Source: Chinchilla lanigera (taxonomy: Eukaryota; Chordata; Mammalia; Rodentia; Chinchillidae). Taken from it: a stretch of 64,000 nt of DNA. The notes under the pieces were generated by a model. That model saw only the letters and a program-made list of their open reading frames with translations, was not told the DNA's origin and ran no database searches. The stretch lies in the NCBI RefSeq assembly GCF_000276665.1, contig NW_004955425.1, forward strand, positions 18,951,870 through 19,015,869, read 5' to 3'. This document shows positions 12,890 through 25,220 of this stretch, piece by piece (position 1 is the stretch's first letter; each line of letters opens with the position of its first letter). A program made the position numbers and the translations under genes.

Positions 12890-13430
12890 TCCATTTTTAG
12901 GTATAATATATCCAAAACAAATGAAGCACGTGTGGGTACAAAACTTGTACACAAATGTTGGTAGAACATTATTCATAATATACCCAAAGCAGAAACAACC
13001 TCAAATAGTCAGTTGATGACTGAGTTCATAAAATGTGGTATATCCATACAGTGAAGTAGTAATCCAACCATGAAAATGAAATTCAGATAGATTTATGCTG
13101 CAAAACAGATGAACTTCAAACACACTTTGCCAAATGATGCAGTCATAAAGGACTTTAATATGTGATTCTTCTATATGAAGTGTCTTACAAATCCAAATTT
13201 AAAATGACCAAGGGTAGATTAGTAGTTGCCTGAATTAAGGATGAAAAGGATTCACAGTGAATAGATATGAGGGATTTTATTGTGCTCAAGAAAATGCAGT
13301 AAGCCAGATTTATGGTAATAGTTGAAGCTTTTTATAAATAAACTAAGCATCTTTGATTTGTATATATGAATTGAACAATTATGATAATTAAAATACACCT
13401 GAATAAAGATATTTCTAAAATATCACATAG
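12890..13430 (+). mobile_element. Old L1 LINE 3' end (3' piece of interrupted copy)
   Basis: The sense strand is the L1 3' terminus: ACTCAGCCATCCATTTTTAGG, ATTATTCATAATATACCCAAA, 'GTGGTATATCCATACAGTG' and 'GATAGATTTATGCTGCA', then a diverged 3' UTR. It pairs with the fragment at 10440-10690. Confidence 0.7.
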
Positions 13431-13789
13431 GATTACTAACATCTATTTGGAATAACTGTCTGTTATCTATGAATGAAAGGACATATGATAATTAAAGTAG
13501 TATTAACTTAGTAGTTGAGTGATAGCAAAAAATATATGGTGTATGTGTGTGTATGATGAAAGTAAGATTCAGAAGTAGTGATTCATTTTCAGTAAGGACT
13601 ATTTTATTGCACACTAAAATTGGTTAAAATTTGGAAGAGGTTTCTATGGAAGTTTAACAAATTGCTATTCATAAATGTTTATTAAAACTATTTAAGTTAG
13701 TCAATACTTTATTCTGAAGTTAGGGAGAAAGGCTTTTTCAAAAAGCAATCAGTAAAAAGTCCTTTAGGTAGTAAGTCTCTGATATCAGA

Positions 13790-13935
13790 ATGCCTGATGA
13801 TGTAGCTTGAGGTTATGTTTCTTATCTTCATCTGTAGAAGAGATAATATTAGCGTCTGATTCTACCAATAGAAATGTATATTTTTACTTCATTGTTGCTG
13901 AGTGCATTAAATGTAGCTGGCACACGTGAAACTCA
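13790..13935 (+). mobile_element. MIR SINE 3' half, diverged
   Basis: CTTCATCTGTAGAAGAGATAATATTAG is followed by TGAGTGCATTAAATGTAGCTGGCACACG, matching the order of the MIR core and tail in sense orientation. Confidence 0.5.
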
Positions 13936-13939
13936 TGCA

Positions 13940-16095
13940 TTCTTAAACCCAGTAACAAATGCTGCATGATTATCTAAAGTTAACCTCTGCTTTTCATTTA
14001 GAACAATGTACCCACAGGAGAATCAACAAGAGGAAAGAAGTAACACAAAATATGTAGTTAAAGAAAAATATTTTTAAAGTTACTTTAAAGTATGAGGGGG
14101 AGATAGCACTTCTAAAAACAATATTTAAATTCAAATTTAACTTTATATTATGAGTTTAAGAGCTGATTATTAAATCTTAAAAATCTATAGATTTAGCAAG
14201 GATATTACATTCACCAAGTTCAAATTCCTTAACAAAAATGAAAATGAATCAAAACAGACTCACAAGGTTAACTTTCACATGGTTTCTCTTTTATGAGAAA
14301 CCCAAATTATAAATAATTTAAAGAAGAAAATAAAAGAGAGATGATAAGAAACATAATTTTGTGCATATGGGAAACAAATACATAGGAGATGGAGGAAGAG
14401 ACCTAAGGGACAGACATAAAAATGATTAAGACTCGATGTGTGTATGTACCAATTCCCTAAGATGATTGTAATTACTGTATTTCAAATATATACCAAAAAA
14501 AGAAAAAGTAAGGAGAATGAAAGAGAAAAGAAGCAATTATAAATAAAATGAAAAGATGAAGACAGTACCGGTTTGAAAAAGCTCAGCTCGGGTAAATTAT
14601 CACATGCTGCTTGGTTTTCTAACACGGAAGTTCTGTTTACTTCCACTGATAAGGCCTTGGACACTTTCCTGCTCCCTCAGTTCAGTCTAATGCCTCAGCT
14701 CTCATTCTTTCCTCCAGAAAAGGGGATTTAAAAATCAATCTCAAAAGGGCCAGAATCAATTTAATGTTGTATGTAGAAAATTCAGCCCTAGCCTTGGGCT
14801 AATTCTAGAAAGTATACTTCTCAGTTACTCATAAAATTAAAACATTCCTTTTTACATTGCATTTCAATAACTTGGATCCAGTTTCTGGTGTTCTTGGGTG
14901 GCTCTTTTGCTCATCACACCAGCCCTTTGTTGGATCTGTCCTATTGAATCCTGTGGATCTCACCTCTGAATTATACTCTGATAGCTGGAGACTTATAGGC
15001 TCGATCAGGTTGAATTTGTATTTGACATCATAGTTAATACTACATTTACCATTAATGCCTATGACTTTCCATTTCTGTTTCCTACTCATGATATAGTAAA
15101 GGTTTCTATTTGTTGGTGTTTGTGATGGGAAAGGGAACGAACATTAAAAGACACAGCATGGTGGTTCCAGTGTCCTACCTCTGCTCATGTTCTTGCCAAG
15201 GATATTTCTCTGAGATTCAAAACACACTCATGGATGAAGTAAAAAAAAAAATGAAGAAAAAACCTTGTAGGAAACCCCAAGCAAAACCCATCAAATTCCT
15301 TTATATCCTCATTCTAATAAATAACAAGCTATCATAACTGCACACATGTTGAAAGTTTACTAAATGCAAATGAAGTTGTCTCATTGCCATGCTGTGACTT
15401 GAGATAATAAGAGATTTAAAAAACTAAATTCTGTGAAAGCAAAACCTGGTATCTTTCAATGTCAGAGGCTACTTTGACTAAGCTCATTTCCAATGGTAAT
15501 GTCAGCAAAATTAAGCCATTAAAGCTGCAAATAAGAGTGGTGTGTGTTCTGAGAAGAAATAGGACTAATTGGAGGCACATCTACCTCCTAAGCTATATAT
15601 TTCATCTCTACCACTCATCCGTAGTTATTACTAAAGTTGGCAGAAATAATGGACATAGTAAATTGCATTTCTAGACTTCCTTTGTGCACAGTAATTTAAG
15701 GTTATCTTCTTAAATGAGACATAGAATAAAATTTAAGAAAAAGTGTGAGAACAGAGACATTAAATAGACACAATTATATAGCCTGCACCTTTTAATACTT
15801 GTTTAGTTAAATAAGATTCCTAAATTAAAAATTCAGTGAAAAATTTTTCTACATCTTATTTCAATTTATAGAACTGAATCACCCATTGAATGGAGATAAA
15901 TTAATAAAATCGGTAATATACAAGCTCTTTACAACAAATTGTAGAAAAATATTAGAATGGTAGCTGAGTCCTCCTCATAGCCCCTCCCACATGTACTCAC
16001 TGCCTTACTATACCCAGGAAATAGCCAGAGAGGAAAAAAAAATGTATGGAAAGAGTAGAAAGTCTTCATAAACGGTAGCAGGTTGTTAATCTACA
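13940..16095. other. Unrecognised AT-rich intron sequence
   Basis: No family or exon recognised. Short open frames at 14829-15089 (minus) and 15459-15674 (plus) have no supporting context. Confidence 0.45.
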
Positions 16096-16099
16096 TATC

Positions 16100-16270
16100 A
16101 CTTTCATAAAATAGGCACTGGGATATGTATATGTATCATTTTAAAAACAAATTACTTCCCAAATAACAACCTTGAACTATAAGGAGAGATTATAATTTAT
16201 CCAAGGTCATAAAGATTCCAAGAGCAAAAGCAAAATTTTCACTCAGTTCTACCTGATTCTGAGGCACAAA
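16100..16270 (-). mobile_element. MIR SINE, diverged
   Basis: Complement of the MIR: AATAGGCACTGGGATATG, TATCATTTTAAAAAC, 'TTATCCAAGGTCATAAAG' and a CTCAGTTCTACCTGATTCT-like end. Confidence 0.55.
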
Positions 16271-16274
16271 AGAT

Positions 16275-17025
16275 AATCCAGAGATTAACAGGTTCTAGAA
16301 GATCACCGCATATTTTTGCAATTAAATTTAATAGTTTAAACTGTGCTTAGCAAATAGGGCTCAGCATTTCTTGACTAAGAGGAATGTACTGACCTGAAAT
16401 GCTGGGATCATGTTACGATCGCTATTTTCCCAAAACGCACCGACATGCAGGAGCAAAATAAAGAATAGTGAATAAATAATTAATTGAGCAGATAAAATGT
16501 TTTTCTCATTCATTTGGAATATTGTGTATATTTGTGAATACTAGCATTCCAAATTATACATTTTAAACTTATGGAATCTTCAGATGGATCCAATACATCA
16601 CTAAGAAGCAAAATAAGGGAAGATATAAATAATTTTTATGTAAGAAACTATTACTTCACTCCATATTTCAGAGCACTTTAATGTATGGAGTACTTGAAAT
16701 ATCAGTTGATTTTTAAGATTGTCACTAAAGAATGGTTTCACCCATTTAATCATGTACTTTAAATATCTCCACAGAACCAAAGATACTGGTTCTATGGTAT
16801 GAATATTGGCTTATCAGTTCCTAATTTCTTGACTTATTCCCAAGAGAAATGGGTTATTTCAAAACATGCTGTGACACAGCTATAGCATAAGATCTTTGTT
16901 CTTTCTTCTTCAGAGCTCTGGTTTCATTCCTCAATATTCAATGATATTGGGAGATAGTAATTTGACCATTCTGTTTGCTTAGTGACCAATATATGTAACG
17001 ATCTTTGGTTTTCTTGATGATTGAA
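16275..17025. other. Unrecognised intron sequence
   Basis: No repeat, exon or RNA gene recognised. Confidence 0.4.
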
Positions 17026-17029
17026 AACC

Positions 17030-17205
17030 ATGTGCAAAGAGCAGCAAGAGTATTTTAGAGGAGGTCATCACTTTATTCACATGAATTTGAAGTTCAGAAA
17101 GTATAACTACTTTGCCTAAAAACACAAACCCAGACAGTGACAGTTTGAATTTAGGAAATCTCTGTCTGCATGCAAATTCAGTAAATTTACTCTGCCATTG
17201 TGTCT
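17030..17205 (-). mobile_element. MIR SINE, diverged
   Basis: Complement of the MIR core: GAAGTTCAGAAAGTATAACTACTTTGCC and ACCCAGACAGTGACAGTTTG, corresponding to the 'aggttaagtaacttgcc' and 'gggattcgaacc' parts. Confidence 0.5.
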
Positions 17206-17209
17206 CTGT

Positions 17210-18370
17210 AACATTGATCTTTTTATTTTTGAATGTCTCAAATTTTAAAATTAAAAAAGTCCAAAATTCTTGTCAGTTTTTAGTTACTTAAATAAACTTT
17301 AAAGTTAGGTGCCACCACACTCCTAATGTAAAGTCCTCTCTATGGTTCAAAACCCAGTCTTTCTTATTTTTGGAGTTTATAAATTTTTTTGAAGAAAAAA
17401 TGTTTTCAACAAATTATTCAAAGATGCAGGCAATGGATAGAGTCAACCAGTTTAGAGTCAGTTGATATGACCATAGTTTTCTCTTGTTCCGTCCTTTGTT
17501 CTGGAAATTCAGTAAACCCAGATTAAAAACATAAATACTTTTTCACCCGCAAATACAAAATGACTCTGGTTCTTTTGTAGAAAGATGAAAGAATAAATAA
17601 TTCTAGTCCTGTACTAATTATATTTAACTTAATAATAAGACATACGTTAATGTTAAACTACAAGTAAATTTCAAAATACAAGAGAATGAGGTTATTGAAG
17701 TAAAAGAGCAGGAACAAGAGCCAACATTTTTCAGTCTCTTTTTAATGATATGATTATTATATTTTCAAGGGAAGTATTTTTCCCAGCATTCCCAATCACA
17801 AGTGGTGCTGCTAGGACAACACTCTCACCAGGAAACAACGTGTGATGAGAACAACAGCAGAATACCAGCAGACACAGAGCTGTGATGTAGTCCAGAAGGA
17901 ATGTGGACCACTGTTGGGTTGGTGAATGGCTTCCGGTAAGTCCACAGCATCATAATAAAGAAAAATCCAAAGCTCTGTGTCCTCTGAAAAAAACCAGTGA
18001 ATGATTCCAAGATGAAACACCTGTGCCTCCCAACATCAGTTTTATGTAACCAGAAATAGCTAGAGGGGTGCCCAATAACTGTGAGAGAGTGGCCATTAGA
18101 ATTACTTCATCTCTGCTTAATAGATTATACAAAACAACATCTTCTCACATTTCTGAGTTCTCCGTAAGTAGGGAAAAAGTGGGAAAAAATTATAGGCAAC
18201 TGTAGAAGACAACATTTCTTGTGAGTACAGGCCCATATTAGAATTTACCTGCACAAATGAATTTAAATCATAGAAAAGTGAAGGAGATGAACAAAAAATT
18301 TGAATTGTGCTTGGTTCCTTACAATGGGCTCAATGTGGGATAACATTTGCACAAGAGAAAGAAGGAAGGC
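17210..18370. other. Unrecognised intron sequence with overlapping short minus-strand open frames
   Basis: No family recognised. Two overlapping minus-strand frames at 17811-18020 and 17825-18010, plus one at 17950-18132, encode hydrophobic peptides under 70 residues that match nothing I know. Confidence 0.35.
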
Positions 18371-18488
18371 AAAAAAATATGGATATAGATAGATAGACAG
18401 ATAGCTGGGATAACTGTACTGCTGATGTCTGATGGTGTATTGAGAGCAACAGTTAATGCTTAAAATTTTTTATGTTCTTACCGATTTT

Positions 18489-18763
18489 GCATGCTTATAT
18501 CTAGTATTCTGAACAACTGCCTTGAAGACAATCATATGCAATGGAACAACAACTGGTGAATTCCTACCATCTTGTCTAGTGAAACTCTGTATTATCTCTG
18601 ATGTTTCATCTAATAATTATTGTTTATTCTCTTTGATGATTTAAAAAATCTTCCATTCTTGCATCTGGTAATCTGAGCAATGTAGTTGAAGATAACAATA
18701 GGTAATATAACAACCACTGTTAATTCCTACCATTTTGTTTTGAAGCCCTGTATCACTTTTAAT
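18489..18763 (+). repeat. Diverged tandem duplication, period about 163 bp
   Basis: Copy A (about 18489-18602) and copy B (about 18659-18763) share the order CTGAACAACTG / CTGAGCAATGTAG, TTGAAGACAAT / TTGAAGATAAC, GAACAACAACTGGTG / ATAACAACCACTGTT, and the exact AATTCCTACCAT at 18559 and 18722. The divergence suggests an old event. Confidence 0.75.
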
Positions 18764-18960
18764 GGGCTTCCTTTGTTTTATGTTTGTGATGTTGGTAAGC
18801 TACTATTGTTCTTTTTTTCTATTATTATTCACATTAAAATTTTTAAAAATGAATCTCTTTAAGAATCTGCAGGAAAACAAATGTCAGATATAGATTTTGA
18901 AGAATTTCATGTCCTAAATATTCTTATATAGGGTATCTTCCCAGTTAGATAGACAATTAG

Positions 18961-19013
18961 GTAGATGATAGATAGATTAAAAAATACAGAGAGAGATAGA
19001 TTAGATTAGATAA

Positions 19014-19062
<49 letters not shown>

Positions 19063-19078
19063 CAGATAGATAGACATA
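18961..19078 (+). repeat. GATA/TAGA tetranucleotide microsatellite
   Basis: An impure start (GATGATAGATAGATT, GAGAGATAGATTAGATTAGA) leads into an uninterrupted TAGA run from about 19013 to 19060, closing with GACAGATAGATAGACATAG. A shorter TAGA patch lies at 18384-18404. Confidence 0.97.
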
Positions 19079-19179
19079 GAGCTAGGGAAAAATAAAGTAA
19101 ATGAACAAAAAGATTTTGGGAAATTCAGGAATAATATCTGTATATAAATTTACAAATTATAATTTTCTATTGGTCAAGC

Positions 19180-19300
19180 CTTAAATGTTTATGAGCATTA
19201 CATAAATTTAATAATTTAATTCTCCAGTAACTGTCTCAGATAGGAACACTTTTCAATGTAGATATAGGTAACTGAGATTAAGAATATAGTGGACAGAAGG
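19180..19300 (-). mobile_element. Possible MIR SINE, very diverged
   Basis: GAGCATTACATAAATTTAATAATTTAATTC and GTAACTGAGATTAAGAATA keep the order of an antisense MIR core but at low similarity. Confidence 0.35.
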
Positions 19301-19734
19301 AGAATATTCATTAAGCAGATGTGCTCAGGAGAGAATAGAGACGATGAAAAAGATAAAATCCAAATAGAGAATAATTTGGAATTTGCTGAAATTTACTACC
19401 ATCAAGTCTGCAAATATAATGCCAAATGTATACCAAGTGGTAGAAATAATATTAAGCTCAGTTAGATAGGCTTAGTGACACTAAAGAAAGTAGAAGACAA
19501 GCTCAAAAGCGCCAAGGAGAACAACAAAAATCATATACAATTACACTGGCAACAGACTCAGAAAGGAGCAGTGACAATCTTTTGTTCTGAGTAGCTACTT
19601 CAGAGCTTAAAAAAATAAAACCCAACTTCATCTCAGATAAATTGCAAGCATACAATTAATTAATTTGTATAACTTTAGCAACCCTAGAATAAAAACCAAA
19701 AGAACAAGCTTTGATTAATAAATTTGTGTTTCAC

Positions 19735-20042
19735 AATCTCTTATTGTTATAATTGAGATCTAAAATGTCCCCTATACAATTTATGTTCAGAATGGGCCTA
19801 GTTGAAGAGGTGTGACTGGTAAGAGTGTATTGTTCATCTGTCTCTATCTCTCTCTCTCTGTCCTCCCCACTTCCTGGCTGCCATGTCACAAGCATCTTTT
19901 CTCTTTGAGGTTCTTCCTCCATATCATTTCTATTTTGAAGCCAGCAACCGTGTACTGAACCCTTTGAAACTGTGGGCCAAAATAAATTTTTCCTCTTTTA
20001 GGCTGCAAGTGATGAGTATTTTACCAGAGTGATGCAATTACA
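19735..20042 (+). mobile_element. MaLR-type LTR
   Basis: It opens TTATAATTGAGATCTAAAATGTCCCC, has the CT-rich block TCTCTATCTCTCTCTCTCTG and GGCTGCCATGTCACAAGC, then CTGTGGGCCAAAATAAATTTTTCC and a 3' end TTTTACCAGAGTGATGCAATTACA. This is the standard order of a MaLR LTR in sense. Confidence 0.75.
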
Positions 20043-20639
20043 ATTTAATTATCTCTTTAATAGTATAAATTTAGGCAAAATATATAATTCCAGTTAGATT
20101 ATATTTCTTTATATACATTTTATATATTAATATAACGGCATAGTACTAATATGGGGATTAATGTGATGGTGTATATATAATTTAGTATTCTTCCTGAAAT
20201 ATAGAAAATATATCTACATGAAATTATTCTATAGGTCAAAAATCTTTATATCAACCATTTCATTTGGGTCAACCTCATATTAACAGTAAAGTCTAGTTTT
20301 GAGTCAAGGAAGAATCATGTGTACTTTTAAGTTTAGATACAATAAGAGACAAACTATTTCTCCTAAGGAAAGTAAGCTATATAAGAATTAACCTTATCTC
20401 CCTTGCTCCTATTAGTCTATAAGAATTATTTTACCATTGTTCAACTGTTGACTATAAAATCTATTAGAATCTGACATAATTCTGATGTTCCACAAATCTA
20501 CAATAATAAAATTACTTTTATGATTAAGTCATGGATAGGCTTCTCAAGCAATGAAATCTCCTAGTGATAGTACAGATTGAGACATAAATTCAATTATGCA
20601 TTTTACTGTAAGCTATTGTGAGAATGATCTCACTACATT

Positions 20640-21300
20640 AGACTGTTCTGGCTGCTCTATGGTCCCCTCAGCTTGAGTTTAAGCAGGATAAGTAACCCGT
20701 TTCTAATCAATAGAATATGGCAAAATTCATGGGATGTATGTGTTTGTGCACATATAATTGTGATCACATTACACAGATCGCACAAGTTGTCTTGCTGTTG
20801 TTTCTCTTCCCTGATGGCTTGGAGAAGTTAACCAGCTTTGTTGGAGAAATCTAAGAATGAGAACAAAGCACAGCCTCTAGTTTCTGAGTAGCCTCTTCCA
20901 GCTAGCAAAGTAGAGACTGAATCCCTGAGTTCAAGGTCCATGAAGAGCCGAATTCTGCCAGCAACCTGAAAGAAAATCCTTCTGAACTCAACCCTCAGAA
21001 ACTTCCACACCTCTTTCTGAAACATGGATTGCCACTTGTAAGACTCTCAGCAGAACACCCAGCCAAGTTTTGCCCAGATTTGTGACACACAAAAACTGCA
21101 AACTAAATAAGTACATATTGTGATTTTGTTTCTGTTTTTGTTTTCTTTCCGGTACCGGGGATCAAACTCACGACTTTGTGCTTGCCGGTCAGGCACTGTG
21201 CCACTGAGCTAAATCCCCAGCCCCTTAAATACATATTGTTTTAAGGTGACATCTTTGTGACAGTATCGTTAGGCAGTAAAGGATAATTAATATATCCAAC
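20640..21300 (+). mobile_element. LTR of MLT1/ERVL type, interrupted by an ID SINE
   Basis: The 3' part shows CCGAATTCTGCCAGCAACC, CTCAGCAGAACACCCAGCC, GATTTGTGACACACAAAAACTG and then AAATAAGTACATATTGT. After the SINE it resumes with TTTTAAGGTGACATC...GTGACAG. The order matches an old mammalian LTR with a terminal AATAAA-like signal. Confidence 0.6.
21112..21239 (-). mobile_element. ID-type SINE with target-site duplication
   Basis: Read on the minus strand: GGGGCTGGGGATTTAGCTCAGTGGC..., then GCCTGACCGGCAAGC, ending with GTTTGATCCCCGGTACC and an A-rich tail. The A box (TAGCTCAGTGG) and B box (G-TTTGATCCC) descend from a tRNA. Ten-base direct repeats TACATATTGT lie at 21112-21121 and 21230-21239. 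It is inserted in the older LTR. Confidence 0.92.
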
Positions 21301-21304
21301 TTGA

Positions 21305-22790
21305 AAAAGAAAAACAGAGATCATCAGGCATTGGCTCAGAAAGAAAAACATAGATTATTCCTTTTGAAACCATGCACACATCCCACAGTTGGACTAATTT
21401 CATCTGTCCTGAATAGTTGCAGTCTTAAAAATGTGCATTACTAAAATGATTTTAAACGTAATACTTTACATGGGAAAATATTTACCGGGATTGAAGTCTC
21501 ATGAGTTTCACATTTGCAGTAAAACATTTGTTCTACAAGAATGTTAAAATAAGGTAATGATGGCCCTAAGTAAGCTTTGTTACCACAAGTTAACAACAAA
21601 ATTGCTTAATCAATATAAACCAAAGTGAAACCTCAAATGCTTCTTCATCTGTTCTGCTGACTATGACCCAGAGCCTTAGTCATCTTATCAGTAGTGGCTC
21701 TGAGCTTGTAGTTCTCCATAAAGCAAGTTTAAAGCTCCAAAGATGAGCAAAGGAGTGCAAGGGCTGCGAGAATGCTGCCATGAAGCATCCAGGTACACAA
21801 GATCCACAGAAATAACATTCACCAAATGATCTGTATAGTTCCACACTTAGCCTCCTTCTAATCTTACCCCAATCAATACTGCAGTTAATAGCAATTTTTG
21901 TTTACTGACTGATATTCTTATAATCAACCAGTATTAAATATTCAGTCTATATAAATATAATGAAACAAAATAATCAAAATGAACTAATTTGTCTGCTCTG
22001 CTTTATAAGAAAATTTATAAGACAGATACATTTTTCTATCAAGAAAGATAATTTTTTTGGAAATAGAAACATTGAAATTCCCTTCTTTTCATTCTAACAT
22101 GTTCATGATTCTATTTAACTATAATACTTTTACTCTTCTTAACTTAATTCTGTGCTTTTATCTTAAGGAAAATATGTATGTTCTGTATTATTTGGCCCTT
22201 ATGATTTGATCCCATGTGTAAAACACTTCCTGGCTTCAAGGGTAACTCTATATTAGTAATAACCAGACAAGGAGCCCCTGAGTGGACAATTACTGATATT
22301 TTTCAATTCCCCAGGAAGCCACATTTCCTCTGTCACAGCAATATAAGGTAATAGTGGTAGGGAGTTGTGTTGTTCCATGTATAGAATTATTCTGTGACTT
22401 TAGTATAAATTGCCCTAGGTAGCAGGTATTGTCAATATTGTTGAAAGTAGAGTCCGAGTTACTGCTGTATTTGCCTCTTTTGTCAAATATTTTGAAGTAT
22501 CTTAATTTGCTCCACTGTGATACGTTCTTGGCTGTACAAATCAAAGAGCCAAAAGGCTACACATAGTGACAAGCACAATGAAAGAATAATTCAGGACAGA
22601 TAGAGGGAAAGCAGTCTAGCATCTTTCTGCCAACCTTGCCTATGCAAATAATAGAAGCATTCTATTCACTCTGAGAATAAGAGAAACTTTGACTAGACTT
22701 CAAACTTTTATCCACAAGCAAAGGACAAATCTTTAAAAATAACTTTCTTATTATCAAGGAAATATAAAGTAAAACCACTGTACTAGTTGC
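21305..22790. other. Unrecognised intron sequence
   Basis: No exon or repeat recognised. The part near 21960-22150 is very AT-rich. Confidence 0.45.
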
Positions 22791-22794
22791 TTTG

Positions 22795-23128
22795 CTGTTA
22801 GTGGAAATACCTGACCCCCATAGATTAGAAGAGGAGAGGAAGTGTCAGTAGGTTCAGTTTATGGTTGGTTGGCCCAAGACAGAGATGGCCCGTAGAGGGG
22901 CATGCTGGAGTGAAACCACTTAACACCTGGCCCCCAAGAAGCAGAGCGGCAAGGATCAAATCTAGGTCACGCTCTGAGTGCCCTATCCCTCAGCCGGGAC
23001 CCACTTCCTAATAGCTCACTCAGCTGAGAATGCATCCAGGGGTTAACCCAGCCCATCATCTAATCTCCTTCCCAAAGCCCTGACTCTCAACAGTGAGACT
23101 TTGGCAGGGCATTGAAAATCTAAGCCAC
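22795..23128 (-). mobile_element. MaLR-type LTR, antisense
   Basis: The plus strand carries the complement order: TAGTTGCTTTGCTGTTAGTGG, TGACCCCCATAGATTAGAAG, GGTTCAGTTTATGG, AAGAAGCAGAGCGGCAAGG, then ACTTCCTAATAGCTC and CATCATCTAATC. It abuts an L1 3' fragment. Confidence 0.6.
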
Positions 23129-23129
23129 A

Positions 23130-23780
23130 ACAACTCTAATGAGATACTACTCCACTCCAGTGAGAATGGCTACTGTCAAAAAGACAAAGAATAAATTTAG
23201 CCAGAAAGTGGATAAAAGGGTACCCTTACATCCTGTGAGTGAGAATGCAAATTAGTCAAATCACTACGGAAAATAGTCAGGAGGCTTTTAAAAAAATTTT
23301 AAAAAGCAACTACCATGTAATCCAGCGGTTCCCCTTTTGGGTATACATTTTAAAGTTCGGCATGTCCAACGGACAATTCTACTATCAATGTCATTGCAGC
23401 ACTATTCACAGCAGCTGAGATGTGGAGGCAACCTAGGTGTTCATCAGCTGGTGAATGAAGAAAGACAGGTGCACATTCGCAGTGGAAACACACGTCAGCC
23501 ATAGAAACTGACGTTCCTTCGTCAGCAGCCTGGGTGAAGCTGTCAGGTGAAATTAACCGGCACGGAAAGATGCATATTATGTGATTGCACACAGAGGTGA
23601 AAGCTACCAGTGTCCATTTGGTAGAAGCTGAGGTTCAGGTGGTGGGGGAGGGGAAGGTAACCATATGAGCACTGCACTAGTTAGGAGTAAGGACTTCCCG
23701 TATGCCATTGTCCTGCAGATGACTGAAGATACTATTTATGTACTTTATATTTCAAAAAGGTAGAAGAAAGCATCTTTGAG
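23130..23780 (+). mobile_element. L1 LINE 3' end, sense
   Basis: Ordered L1 3' landmarks: AATGAGATACTACTCCACTCCAGTGAGAATGGC, then GAATGCAAATTAGTCAAATCAC, ACTACCATGTAATCCAGCGG, 'TTGGGTATACAT', 'CATTGCAGCACTATTCACAGCAGC' and 'GTTCATCAGCTGGTGAATG'. All frames are broken. The rest resembles the L1 3' UTR. Confidence 0.85.
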
Positions 23781-23934
23781 TATCTCATTATAAAATGACA
23801 TATCCTGAAGTGATAGATACCTTTAAATGGATTTAAATGTTACACAGTGGCTACATGAAGAAAAACCTCACATGGTACCTCATTTATAGAACGTTTATGT
23901 TTTTGTACAGCATTTTAAAAATGAATTTATTGTG

Positions 23935-24028
23935 GTTTTTTATTGTTGCTGTTCCAGCGCTAAGGAGAGAATCCTGGGCTTCACATATAATAGACAAGTG
24001 CGCTGTCATTGAACTATAATCTCAGGTC
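23935..24028 (-). mobile_element. ID-type SINE, strongly diverged
   Basis: The complement TTCCAGCGCTAAGGAGAGAATCCTGGGC...GACAAGTGCGCTGTCATTGAACTATAATCTCAGG keeps the ID layout with decayed boxes. Confidence 0.6.
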
Positions 24029-24034
24029 AAAATA

Positions 24035-25025
24035 ATTTTTTAAAAAAAAGAAAAGAAGCTCTCTTACCCATCAGAAAATAAAGTGTTGAACAAATTTATC
24101 TTGGCATATACAGGAAAATATTTCCTGTATCTGAGGTAAAGACAGAAAAAACTTAAAAGGTAGCTCCAGGAAAAACATCTTGAAAATAAAAGAAGAGATT
24201 TCCGAATGTTATTGAAAAGAGATGGGAGATCAGATAGTAAATTGCCTCGAAAAACTGCAGAGGGAGAGAGAGCCTGTGCAAAAGAGGAGGGCACCTGGAG
24301 GTGCAGGCAGGGAAGAGGAAGGAAGTGAGCAGAAAGGGGGGAAATAAAAGTAGATCAAGCTGTGTTATGTGCCTTTACCAACTCCCAGGAGGAGTTTGGT
24401 CATTCTGTACTGAAAACACGGGCCAATGGAAATAAAAAATGAAGATAAGGAAACATTTCTGGGGGGGCAATTGGCAACATGCCTTTTTTTTCCTTTCAGG
24501 GTGACAAATAAGAGGATCAACACTACTTCGTGAAATCTAAGTCCCTGCATATTTTATTTTCACTTTAAACACAGGTGGGAAATATATTTAGTATTTGAGT
24601 TACCAAAATTTTACACTATTTGCACATCTCCTCTGTTGAGGATTCACTTGGTGTACTCCAGAAGAAAACAAAGTTTTGTGTATCCACAGAAGGATTAATC
24701 AAGATCCTCTGGGAAAGATCCAGAAGCTTTACTAAATACCAAATAATCTTTAAAGAACAATCCTCTGATAACTCAATAGCAAACAATCAATCTTTAGTGA
24801 TTTCCCCAAGTAAATATAAATGAGTATACCATACCAAATTCCTTGTAAGCCTTATTTTCTTTGAAAATGAAACAAAGGTGAAAATAAACTGTTTGCAGTT
24901 CTGTACACAGACCCACCAATATCATTTCCCACTTATGGCAGAAATCAATAGATCACACTCCTCTAACTCGTGCTTCGGGGCACGCACATGAAAATTAATA
25001 CCCCTAAGAATAATATAATCATGGC
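24035..25025. other. Unrecognised intron sequence with a purine-rich patch
   Basis: 24240-24350 is GA-rich. No repeat family or exon recognised. Confidence 0.4.
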
Positions 25026-25029
25026 CACT

Positions 25030-25220
25030 CACATGTGAAGAATCTATAGTGTGCTGAGTGCCTGCTCTCCTATTCAATAGATACAATGTTATTGTAGCTC
25101 AGGAGGTTGATATTCATTTCACCCAATTTCTCAGACGAGAGCATTGAGCGAAGTAAAGCAGCTCATGCAGGGTAGCGATGTGAAAGAGAGATGGGAATTA
25201 GAAGCAGACAACATGACTCA
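25030..25220 (-). mobile_element. MIR SINE
   Basis: Complement order is clear: TATAGTGTGCTGAGTGCCTGC, ATAGATACAATGTTATTG, ATTTCTCAGACGAGAGCATTGAGCGAAG and GCAGCTCATGCAGGGTAGCGATGTG. Confidence 0.65.
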
